Shown: one piece after another, positions 1 to 5,664 of the stretch | Position numbering within the stretch: the first letter of the stretch is position 1 | How the letters are laid out: each line of letters begins with the position of its first letter | NCBI RefSeq assembly: GCF_937890665.1 | Contig: NZ_CALADU010000103.1 | Coordinates: 1 to 6,671, forward strand | Length of the DNA: 6,671 nt | Reading direction: 5' to 3' | Source of the DNA: an uncultured Subdoligranulum sp. | GTDB lineage: Bacteria > Bacillota_A > Clostridia > Oscillospirales > Ruminococcaceae | Notes under the pieces: generated by a model | Databases searched by the model: none | What the model saw: only the letters and a program-made list of their open reading frames with translations | What the model was told of the DNA's origin: nothing | Made by a program: the position numbers and the translations under genes

Positions 1-383
1 TCGTCATAATAGTAAATGGGAAAATCCACCACAGTCTCGATAGCGGAGCCTGGTACTGTGGTAAACGCCGCAGTAAGCGCCCCGCGTTCGTGCGCTAAAC
101 GGGCGGCGGAAACGGTCTCCGGTGTTGTGCCGCTTTGAGAATTCAAGATAACTAGGCTGTGATCTCCCAACCGGTGTGGCGGGTTATGGAAGAATTCCGC
201 TGCATTGACAGAGGATACATGGACGGCATTCGTCTCACGATCCAGAATGTACAGAATGGGGTACAGAGTGGCCAAAGAGCCGCCACAGGCCACTACAAAG
301 ATGTCCTGAATGGAACGAGTCTCTGCCGCTCTCCGGAGCGCCGCGATCTGGTTCTTGGTGAGAGCTACTTTTTCTTCGTGCAT
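1..383 (-). CDS. SIS-domain sugar isomerase/deglycase-like protein (C-terminus beyond window)
   Basis: The first 127 codons are visible; the gene runs off the left edge. The start is the ATG at 383-381, preceded by GGAGGA with a 7-base gap. The protein shows an SIS (sugar isomerase) fold: a beta strand leading into CGGS (residues 33-36), a conserved NAAEFF segment (60-65) and the phosphosugar-binding loop NSQSGTTPE (81-89). This arrangement resembles fructosamine-6-phosphate deglycase FrlB and the isomerase half of GlmS. No N-terminal glutaminase domain is present, so it is not GlmS. The family acts in the cytoplasm on aldose/ketose phosphates or their amine adducts. It is the second gene of an operon with a Gfo/Idh oxidoreductase, 13 bases downstream of that gene's stop, which suggests translational coupling. 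FrlB-like deglycase is my first guess; AgaS-like or other SIS isomerases are alternatives, and the catalytic C-terminal half is not in view. Confidence 0.85.
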   Translation of the reverse strand, partial: MHEEKVALTKNQIAALRRAAETRSIQDIFVVACGGSLATLYPILYILDRETNAVHVSSVNAAEFFHNPPHRLGDHSLVILNSQSGTTPETVSAARLAHERGALTAAFTTVPGSAIETVVDFPIYYYD

Positions 384-390
384 AGTTGCA

Positions 391-399
391 TCCTCCTTA
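391..399 (-). promoter_or_regulatory. Ribosome binding site running straight on from the upstream stop codon
   Basis: On the minus strand the TAA stop of the oxidoreductase runs directly into the Shine-Dalgarno of the next gene as TAAGGAGGA, 7 bases before the ATG at 383. A ribosome ending the first gene would sit on the start site of the second, so the two proteins are probably made in linked amounts. This is seen in the sequence; coupling is inferred. Confidence 0.8.
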
Positions 400-1446
400 A
401 AATTCCACAGGACGAAGTTCCCGCGCGGAGCGGTAAAGTCCTGATAGGATCTGCATTACGACTAAAGACTGCGCTGCTGTTACCAGAGGCAGCCGATGCT
501 TCCGGATGGAAGATAAAAAATCCTCCAGTTGCGCCCGATTTGCGCTCTGCTGCTCCTCCGGCATCTGATAGCGGGTAGTGACCAAGCGGGCGCCCTGTGT
601 GCCGCTGATTGTATAGCCGCCGGGAAAGAGCTCCGCCCCGGCGGCTGTGCCGCAGAGCGTAACGGTCTCTTCCCGGTCTTCCGGCACGTGAAGGGCCCAA
701 CTGATATCCAGACTCAGCACCGTGCCGCTTTGCAGCACAACCTGTCCAAAGGCACCGGTCTCCGTCCGGAGCATGGCGGGGTCCCAAGTGCCCCAACGGT
801 TGGCGGGAGTAGGGGAGTCTCCCGGGCCTCGAAAGATGCCGGCGCAGCAATAGGCCGGGGAAAAATCGTTCAGCAACCACAGAGCCAGATCCAGAGCGTG
901 AGTGCCCAGATCGATCAGACATCCGCCACCCTGGACTGCTGGGTCGAAAAAGTGCCCCCAAGTGGGGATTCCCATCCGCCGGACCATGCTGGCCCGGGCA
1001 AAGTAGAGGGAGCCGAAGGCGCCTTCCCGCAGTTGGCGGTAAAGGGCCTGAGCGGCGGGAGAGAACCGGGACTGGTGCCCCACTGTCAACAGGACGCCCA
1101 TCTGCTCCGCTGTCTCGACCATCCGAACGGCATCCTCAGCGGAGATGGCCATGGGCTTTTCGCACAGCACATGCTTTCTTGCGCGCAGGGCTGCCAGGGC
1201 AATTTCTGCATGGCTGTTGTTCGGCGTACAGATACAGACGGCATCAACGTCTTCACGGGCCAAAAATTCCGCCAGATCTCGACAGACTGCGGAACCCGGA
1301 GCACCGTATTGCTGCTGGAACTCCTCAGCCCGGCCACCATAGAAGGCCCGAAGAGAGACGCCTGACATCTCTGCCAGGTTTTTAACATATTTCCATCTGG
1401 CAACGCTGCCGCATCCGATGATGCCGACTCCGATTTCTGAGCGCAT
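397..1446 (-). CDS. Gfo/Idh/MocA-family NAD(P)-dependent oxidoreductase
   Basis: This 349-residue protein has the usual length for the family. The N-terminal Rossmann fold carries the dinucleotide loop IGCGSVAR (residues 10-17). The family signature CEKPMA (95-100) holds the catalytic-site lysine K97, followed by VGHQSRFSP (122-130). The C-terminal alpha/beta domain has GGGCLIDLGTHALDL (173-187), with D179 and H183 in the positions of the conserved acid/histidine pair. Members oxidise or reduce sugars, inositols, sugar acids or their phosphates in the cytoplasm. The start at 1446 was preferred over an in-frame ATG at 1491 because AGGAGG lies 5-6 bases upstream and the glycine loop then falls near residue 10. 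It is the first gene of a two-gene operon with an SIS-domain enzyme, so a modified sugar is the likely substrate. The exact reaction cannot be assigned; dehydrogenase activity itself is secure. Confidence 0.93.
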   Translation of the reverse strand: MRSEIGVGIIGCGSVARWKYVKNLAEMSGVSLRAFYGGRAEEFQQQYGAPGSAVCRDLAEFLAREDVDAVCICTPNNSHAEIALAALRARKHVLCEKPMAISAEDAVRMVETAEQMGVLLTVGHQSRFSPAAQALYRQLREGAFGSLYFARASMVRRMGIPTWGHFFDPAVQGGGCLIDLGTHALDLALWLLNDFSPAYCCAGIFRGPGDSPTPANRWGTWDPAMLRTETGAFGQVVLQSGTVLSLDISWALHVPEDREETVTLCGTAAGAELFPGGYTISGTQGARLVTTRYQMPEEQQSANRAQLEDFLSSIRKHRLPLVTAAQSLVVMQILSGLYRSARELRPVEF

Positions 1447-1481
1447 AGAAGCCTCCTGTCGTAAGCTGCAAATTTGAGTCA

Positions 1482-1510
1482 AACGTATCATAGAGACACA
1501 GGCAAGTCAA
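1482..1510 (-). promoter_or_regulatory. Candidate sigma-A promoter of the oxidoreductase/SIS operon
   Basis: On the minus strand TTGACT (1510-1505) is followed after 17 bases by TACGTT (1487-1482), which is preceded by TGA, giving an extended -10 form TGnTAnnnT. The -35 box is near consensus and the -10 box is weak (3 of 6). Immediately downstream, at 1473-1483, TTTGACTCAAA is an 11-base dyad that could be an operator. The next ATG is at 1446. The spacing is right, but the weak -10 leaves this as a prediction. Confidence 0.4.
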
Positions 1511-1604
1511 TGGAATATCTTGTACAAATCTTAGGATGATTTTGGGCGGCAGGTCACTGCTTCGTGGGGAATGAGCCGAGAGATGCCTGCCCGGCCCGTC
1601 CAGC

Positions 1605-1786
1605 CAGATCACCGTCGTCAAGCCGTCTACCAGGATGGCGAAGGTGATCACGCCGTTCCTGGAGGCGGTGCTGGTGGTACTGCCCCGGCTCGTCAACCGC
1701 ACAAAGATCGGTATGGATATGCGGGCTGCCTCCTGGAATTTTGAGGCCACGCAGCTGATGGCATCAAGATCAACAACATCATCTGC
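1605..1786 (+). pseudogene. livH: Fragment of a LivH-type branched-chain amino acid ABC permease, frameshifted
   Basis: A plus-strand reading frame through about 1641-1760 encodes a LivH-like segment: KVITPFLEAVL, then LVNRTKIG, then DMRAASWNFEATQLM. This is the conserved cytoplasmic loop of inner-membrane permeases of branched-chain amino acid importers (typically RTKIG.AMRA...A.LMGI). At 1760 the frame shifts: the expected continuation GIKINNIIC is read one base out, from 1760 to 1786, as if a single G had been lost from ATGGGC. The similarity then stops. Only about 60 of the usual 290 or so residues remain, with no start codon, no transmembrane start and no partner genes (livM, livG, livF, livJ). 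It is therefore a relic rather than a working gene. The upstream limit is approximate. The identification rests on motif recognition alone. Confidence 0.6.
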
Positions 1787-2103
1787 TCTTCACCCAACAG
1801 TGTTATACAGTTTCTTACCAGCATAAGCCGAATATAGAAACGAATTACTCTGGTGACTCTTTCTGGCCAAGTTGCCGGTAATTATTTGCGGCAAAAATAG
1901 CCCCCACAGACTGCGGAATGTCCTATCCGGAGAAATTTCGGAAGGCTTCCCCCCATTCGGCTCTGGTTTGGTTATAATTGCAACGCCCCTGAAAAACCGC
2001 TGCAAGGAGGAAACAACAATGCCTGCTCTTGACAAATTCGGCAAGGGCAGACATTGTATTTTTCTGGAAGAGATTTTATACTGCCGGCTTGGGGCATGCC
2101 AAA
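1787..2103 (+). other. Spacer between two gene relics, with an orphan start site
   Basis: No protein family is recognisable here on either strand. The one notable element is a strong AAGGAGG (2004-2010) 8 bases before an ATG at 2019, with a TATAAT hexamer at 1973-1978 but no convincing -35 box at the right distance. The frame opened at 2019 (MPALDKFGKG...) runs without a stop to 2438 but changes character, and only its last part matches a known protein (the exonuclease III relic). It may be the remains of a small gene or of a former leader. I do not call a gene here. Confidence 0.35.
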
Positions 2104-2119
2104 GCCCACTTCGGTGGGC
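2104..2119 (+). promoter_or_regulatory. UUCG-tetraloop hairpin next to the exonuclease relic's ribosome binding site
   Basis: GCCCAC (2104-2109), TTCG (2110-2113) and GTGGGC (2114-2119) form a perfect 6-pair stem. The loop is C(UUCG)G, one of the most stable RNA tetraloops. No U-tract follows, so it is not a terminator. It ends directly against AGGGAGGGG (2120-2128), the likely ribosome binding site for the ATG at 2137. Before the gene decayed it could have affected mRNA stability or translation. The structure is plain in the sequence; the role is a guess. Confidence 0.5.
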
Positions 2120-2136
2120 AGGGAGGGGCTGCAGTC

Positions 2137-2438
2137 ATGAAGACAGTGGTCTGGAATGTCAACGGCTTTGCGCCTGCAAGCGCAAAAGCTTTTGCGCATC
2201 CCCGCCAAGTCCAAAGCAGACATTTTCTGCTGTCAGGAAATCAAGATCCGGTGTCCGCTTTCCGCTCCAGGGCGTCTCTGGTTCTGGAACCCGGCCAAAC
2301 GCCCGGGGGACGCGGGCGCACTTGACACTGGCACGGAGGGAGCCAAGCCCCATGCGCTACGGCATGGGCATCGGTCCCTTTGACGATGAGGGGAGGCTGA
2401 TCCTGCTTGAGTATAATGTAGCCACCTTCTGTTTTTAG
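2137..2438 (+). pseudogene. xth: Exodeoxyribonuclease III (Xth/ExoA family), truncated and multiply frameshifted
   Basis: Successive pieces of the N-terminal part of exonuclease III, a DNA-repair AP endonuclease, appear in order but in different frames. MKTVVWNVNGF starts at the ATG at 2137. CACKRKSF follows near 2172-2193 and corresponds to the usual RAC..K.F. Next comes LRIPAKSKADIFCCQEIK, then FWNPAKRPG, reaching about 2305. REPSPMRYGMGIGPFDDEGR and then LILLEY run to about 2420, with a TAG ending at 2438. The Mg-binding WNVNG and QE motifs remain, but the parts holding the catalytic Tyr, Asp-Asn and Asp-His motifs (roughly the last 60 percent) are missing. At least three shifts are needed: two single-base losses near 2169 and 2193, and a net +1 change near 2300-2325. 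A ribosome binding site (2120-2128) survives upstream. It cannot encode an active enzyme. Confidence 0.82.
2167..2197. repeat. Nested inverted repeats inside the exonuclease III relic
   Basis: TTTGCGC (2167-2173) pairs with GCGCAAA (2180-2186) across a 6-base loop. The middle arm is also half of a perfect 18-base palindrome, GCGCAAAAGCTTTTGCGC (2180-2197). The near-identical arms GCTTTGCGC (2165-2173) and GCTTTTGCGC (2188-2197) therefore form a direct repeat flanking an inverted copy. Two of the gene's frameshifts map to these arms. Confidence 0.85.
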
Positions 2439-2624
2439 GGATAGAGAAGCTGACTAACAATTATTTAAAATGAAACAAGGGAGACGCCTCCAATCCTTTA
2501 TGAATTTGGCTCTGGCAGTGTGTTTACCAAGCATATTCCGGATTATTTCAGCATCTCCACGCCATAATCTGCATATGAAGCCAAAATTCTACTGCATGGG
2601 ATCAGTTAAAGTGGATTCCAAAAG
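2439..2624. other. AT-richer spacer without a recognisable gene
   Basis: This stretch is visibly AT-richer than the exonuclease relic beside it. A plus-strand frame from ATG 2470 continues to 2691 but has no ribosome binding site, runs into the terminator hairpin and matches nothing I know. The minus strand is broken by stops in all frames. Two stops also break the only plus frame with a protein-like look (GSGSVFTKHIPDYFS near 2510-2555). It may hold further decayed coding sequence, but I cannot name any. Confidence 0.35.
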
Positions 2625-2678
2625 ACAGCACACCGGATGGGAAGATATCCTCCATCATCCGGTGTACTGTGTTTTTTT
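2625..2678. terminator. Strong intrinsic terminator, probably bidirectional
   Basis: ACAGCACACCGGATG (2625-2639) pairs with CATCCGGTGTACTGT (2656-2670), giving 14 of 15 pairs with one C/A mismatch. The 16-base loop can pair further internally. On the plus strand the stem is followed by G and seven Ts (2672-2678), a classic rho-independent terminator. On the minus strand the same stem is followed by the weaker tract TCTTTT (from 2624 downward) and is preceded by the A-run that ends the 2677-2938 remnant. It should therefore end the minus-strand amidohydrolase operon and also stop plus-strand transcripts from the relic side. The plus-strand activity is the better supported. Confidence 0.85.
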
Positions 2679-2938
2679 AACTGGATGGTAATATGAAGAC
2701 CTGCTTGAACAGTCGGGTATCCCCATAAACAAGAAAATCTTCGCAGAAAATGTCTCCATAAAACATTGTTTTCAAGGGCTTCCCCTTGTTAATGGAGTAC
2801 CCAATTCTTCCGAGAGGTCATTTCGACCTGCCCATCTGTGCACAGGGCAAGGTTAAAAATATAACCGCTACTGTAAAACAGTTCATCATAGGTGCCAGAA
2901 TAGATATCAATGTTTTTCTGGTCACTCCTTAAAATCCA
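2677..2938 (-). pseudogene. Two-frame coding remnant of unknown family downstream of the M20 gene
   Basis: Below the amidohydrolase stop one minus-strand frame gives a protein-like stretch, KNIDIYSGTYDELFYSSG then YIFNLALCTDGQVEMTS, ending in TAA at 2791-2789. A second frame takes over between about 2826 and 2791 and reads IGYSINKGKPLKTMFYGD then IFCEDFLVYGDTRLFKQVFI, ending in TAA at 2679-2677, right against the terminator stem. Together they look like one compact, beta-rich domain of some 80 residues broken by one frameshift. No good start exists: the ATG at 2939-2937 meets a stop after five codons, and AAGGAG (2929-2924) has no ATG/GTG/TTG behind it in the right frame. I do not recognise the family. 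It may be the last gene of the operon, now broken, or a sequencing error in a real small gene. Confidence 0.45.
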
Positions 2939-2943
2939 TTTAC

Positions 2944-4206
2944 CTATTCGCCTAACAGATCCCAAATATCTCCATCATAAGGCTTGAAATCCTGTATTTT
3001 CTTTGAGCTTTCCAAGAAGGCCAGGGCATATCCGATGTGTGCCGCGACACCGGTTTTGAACTGCGATTCATCTACATCGAATTTGGCCGTATGATGACCG
3101 GATCCAGTACCCAATGTGGGATCTTTAATACCCAAATTCAAATACATACCCGGCCAAAAGCTCATTACATAGGAAAGTGTCTCTGATCCAAACTTCAATG
3201 GCCCCTGCACTACACGATCTTCTCCAAAAATCTCCGTCAATGTCTGCTTTGCAATTTCATAACAATCAGATTGATTGATAAGAGGGACTGCAATACACTC
3301 AAACTGATTATATACTGCTTCGCATTCAAAAGCATCGGCAATATTATCAATAATTCGCCGCATTGCCTTGCTGAAAGGACGGTATGCTCTTTCCAAATCA
3401 AAGTAACGAACTGTACCGGCAAAATTTAAAGTTCGTCCAATAATATTGGGCCGCTGGGACTCCGTTGACACCCTGCAAATCGAAAAGGTAATTGCATCAT
3501 TTGGATCTACCGCGCGCATACGAATTTTATCCAATGCTGTTTGAATCGTCTGAAAGCAATCCACAGGATTATTGGCCCAATCCGGCCTTGAACCATGTCC
3601 GTCCTTACCCACCAATGTGATGTCAAACATCAGTCCCCCAGCCATCAACGGTCCACTTCGAATCGCAAATTTTCCTGCGGGAATATCACTGTTTAGGTGC
3701 ATGCCCCAAACTCCATCAATGTCCCAATGGTTCTTTTGCAGATAATCAATGAGATACCGGAGATTGCCGCCCCCTTCTTCACCGCGTTCAAACATGAGCA
3801 CAATTCGCCCAGGAAAATCCCGACGGGCTGCAAGAATCTTCCCCACAGTGACCAGCATGGCTGCATGGCAGTCATGGCCGCACACATGGGACACGCCGGG
3901 GATCTTGCTGACACATTCTTTCTTGCGCAAAAGATTGCACGGATCCTCCTGAACAGGAAGTGCATCCACGTCCGCCCGCAAAAGCACGGTTTTGCCAGGA
4001 GCATCTCCCTCGATTACCGCTAAAACACCACCATCTTGCACTTCGATGGGAGAGAGTCCCACAGCACGTAACTCAGTACAAATACGAGCAATTGTTTGAG
4101 TTTCCTGCCCGGACAATTCAGGGGATTCATGGAAATCCCTGCGCAGAGCGATGCAAAAATCTTCCCATTTTTTTGCAGCATTCAGAATTTCTTCTTTTGT
4201 CATCAT
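2944..4206 (-). CDS. M20D-family metallo-amidohydrolase (N-acyl amino acid or peptide hydrolase)
   Basis: This 420-residue cytoplasmic enzyme lacks a signal peptide. Family M20D members use two Zn or Mn ions to cleave N-acyl amino acids, hippurate-like conjugates or amino-acid adducts. Visible motifs are RRDFHESPELSG (22-33), LLRADVDALP (75-84), VCGHDCHAAML (108-118) with C109, H111 and H114, and RGEEGGG (141-147), whose E143/E144 match the catalytic base and metal ligand. WGMHLNSDIPAG (167-178) contributes ligand H170. GKDGHGSRP (200-208) belongs to the dimerisation/lid domain and its H204 reaches the partner active site. GSGHHTAKFDVDE (368-380) provides the last ligand histidine. The Cys in the first metal motif is typical of M20D and differs from M20A/B peptidases. 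It is the last intact gene of the operon, after a YfcC-type carrier, a common pairing in Clostridia. The acyl group and amino acid cannot be predicted. Confidence 0.93.
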   Translation of the reverse strand: MMTKEEILNAAKKWEDFCIALRRDFHESPELSGQETQTIARICTELRAVGLSPIEVQDGGVLAVIEGDAPGKTVLLRADVDALPVQEDPCNLLRKKECVSKIPGVSHVCGHDCHAAMLVTVGKILAARRDFPGRIVLMFERGEEGGGNLRYLIDYLQKNHWDIDGVWGMHLNSDIPAGKFAIRSGPLMAGGLMFDITLVGKDGHGSRPDWANNPVDCFQTIQTALDKIRMRAVDPNDAITFSICRVSTESQRPNIIGRTLNFAGTVRYFDLERAYRPFSKAMRRIIDNIADAFECEAVYNQFECIAVPLINQSDCYEIAKQTLTEIFGEDRVVQGPLKFGSETLSYVMSFWPGMYLNLGIKDPTLGTGSGHHTAKFDVDESQFKTGVAAHIGYALAFLESSKKIQDFKPYDGDIWDLLGE

Positions 4207-4216
4207 AGATCGTGAT

Positions 4217-4224
4217 CTCCTTTT
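4217..4224 (-). promoter_or_regulatory. Ribosome binding site fixing the amidohydrolase start
   Basis: AAAAGGAG lies 10 bases before the ATG at 4206 (13 before the adjacent ATG at 4203). An in-frame ATG at 4227 sits upstream of this site, abuts the carrier's stop codon and has no Shine-Dalgarno of its own. The start is therefore placed at 4206; 4203 is nearly as likely. Confidence 0.75.
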
Positions 4225-4227
4225 CAT

Positions 4228-5634
4228 TTAGAAAGGCCCATAGTTCATTAACTGTGCAATAAAAAGAAGCGCCATGGCCAAGGCATTCCAAAGCAGGAAT
4301 AGCTTCCAGAAGTATTTAAACCATTTTCCGTAGGAGATGCTGGTAGCACCAATAAATCCCATCAGCGGAGCAGAATGCGGAAGGATCCAGTTGGAAAAGC
4401 CATCGCCGAAATTGAAGGCCAGCACAGCGGTTTGACGAGTCAGCCCCACCAAATCCGCAACAGGGATGAACACCGGCATAACTGCGGCAGCCTGCCCGCT
4501 TCCAGAAATAATGAAAACATTGACAACCGTATTGGCAATCAGCATAGCCGGCCCCCGCAGCAACGTGGGAAGCCCGTTCAAAATCGCAGCGCAGCCGTAA
4601 ATAACGGTGTCCAGAACCAGCGCCTCATCCAGAATCATGCTAATACTGCGGGAAAGCCCCAGTACCAGAGCTGCGGCCAGCATCCCCTTGGCTCCTCGCA
4701 CAAAGACCCGGACTGTCTCATTGGGATTGAACTTACCAACAATCGCAAGAATCACGCTCATGCACAGATAGATCTGCATATGAACTCGATTGCCCCAGTT
4801 CAGGCGAAGGCTGCCATAGATGATCAGGCACAAGCCTAAAATAAAAATCACCAGAATAGCGATCTGTCGAGCCGAAAGATCGGTGTCATAGTGCTTTTCT
4901 ACTTCTTGATTCTTCTGCACCTGCTCAAGATCGTAAACATAGCTCTTTGAGGGATCCAACCGAACTTTTTTAGCATACCGAGCAATAAAGAGGGCTGTAA
5001 CAATCCACAAAACAAGCATGCAGATTATCCGGTAAGACAGGCCGGAATACAGCGGCAGTTCTGCAATTCCCTGGGCAACGCCTGTGGTAAAGGGAGTGAT
5101 CGGTCCAGCAGCAGCACCCACAGCACCTCCTAGCAGCACCAGAGAGACGCCCACAAGCGCATCATAGCCCATGGCCCGGGCGATCATGACAAAAATGGGC
5201 GCAAATCCGATGAAAGACACTACACCGCCAGCAGGAGCTGCGATCACGGCAAACACCAGCGTAAAGACCAGTATAAACGCCATGTCCCGCACTTTCCATT
5301 TGGCCATTCTGGCTATGATCGCCTGAAGCACTCCGGTGTGCATTACGATTTCATAGCAGCCACCGATCGTCAGCAGGAAGAAAATCATTTCCGCTTGTGC
5401 AATCGTACCCTCTACAATAAAGTGTGGAATACGCAGGAGACTGATTTTTTCGCTTTCAATATAATGGAAAGAGTTTGGATCAACGATCTGCCGTCCGCTG
5501 GCATCTAAAATACGGTCGTATTGACCCGAAGGAATAAACCAAGTCACGATGACACACAGTATGATGACTCCAAGGACGATCAACATGCCGTCCGGAAAAG
5601 CAGGCTTTCGACGAATGGAATTTTTGGGTTGCAT
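4228..5634 (-). CDS. YfcC/DcuC-family membrane carrier
   Basis: This 468-residue polytopic inner-membrane protein has many hydrophobic segments (for example 17-34, 82-105, 119-133, 137-153, 158-177, 200-219, 257-275, 287-300, 318-333, 363-379 and 440-462). A charged cytoplasmic-type loop lies between them (221-254). Family landmarks are GPITPFTTGVAQGIAELP (177-194) near the centre, and SGSGQAAAVMPVFIP (377-391) with QTAVLAFNFGDGFSNWILP (401-419) near the end. These two SGSGQ/FGDGFSN hairpins are typical of the DcuC-like carriers of the IT superfamily and especially of YfcC. Those carriers move amino acids, peptides or dicarboxylates by ion-coupled transport or exchange. AGGAGA sits 7 bases before the ATG. 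Its place between a hydroxyacid dehydrogenase and an M20 amidohydrolase suggests it brings in the amidohydrolase substrate. The substrate itself is unknown. Confidence 0.93.
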   Translation of the reverse strand: MQPKNSIRRKPAFPDGMLIVLGVIILCVIVTWFIPSGQYDRILDASGRQIVDPNSFHYIESEKISLLRIPHFIVEGTIAQAEMIFFLLTIGGCYEIVMHTGVLQAIIARMAKWKVRDMAFILVFTLVFAVIAAPAGGVVSFIGFAPIFVMIARAMGYDALVGVSLVLLGGAVGAAAGPITPFTTGVAQGIAELPLYSGLSYRIICMLVLWIVTALFIARYAKKVRLDPSKSYVYDLEQVQKNQEVEKHYDTDLSARQIAILVIFILGLCLIIYGSLRLNWGNRVHMQIYLCMSVILAIVGKFNPNETVRVFVRGAKGMLAAALVLGLSRSISMILDEALVLDTVIYGCAAILNGLPTLLRGPAMLIANTVVNVFIISGSGQAAAVMPVFIPVADLVGLTRQTAVLAFNFGDGFSNWILPHSAPLMGFIGATSISYGKWFKYFWKLFLLWNALAMALLFIAQLMNYGPF

Positions 5635-5664
5635 AGTGAATCTCCTTTCTTTTATCTCATCCGT

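Noticed and set aside
529..1365. Long plus-strand open frame (278 codons) opposite the oxidoreductase gene
   Set aside because: It is antisense to a well-supported Gfo/Idh gene, has no family motifs or ribosome binding site and is low-complexity in composition; it is a shadow frame.
1382..1750. Minus-strand open frame of 122 codons overlapping the oxidoreductase start
   Set aside because: It crosses the operon promoter, overlaps the oxidoreductase start and lies opposite the LivH-like relic, which explains the open frame better.
1973..1978. Perfect TATAAT as a plus-strand promoter
   Set aside because: No acceptable -35 hexamer at 16-18 bases upstream and no extended -10 TG; a consensus -10 alone is expected by chance in AT-rich spacer.
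1790..2044. Minus-strand 84-codon open frame
   Set aside because: No ribosome binding site, no recognisable motif, and it covers the orphan start site on the other strand.
1872..2438. 188-codon plus-strand open frame as a real gene
   Set aside because: Only short parts match exonuclease III and the other parts of that protein lie in the other two frames, so the open frame is a by-product of pseudogene decay.
2773..2788. Perfect inverted repeat CAAGGG-CTTC-CCCTTG
   Set aside because: It lies inside the protein-like stretch of the 2677-2938 remnant (NKGKPLK), the stem is short and no T-run follows; probably chance.
4375..4839. Plus-strand 154-codon open frame opposite the carrier gene
   Set aside because: Antisense to a clear YfcC-family coding region with full-length family landmarks; no independent support.
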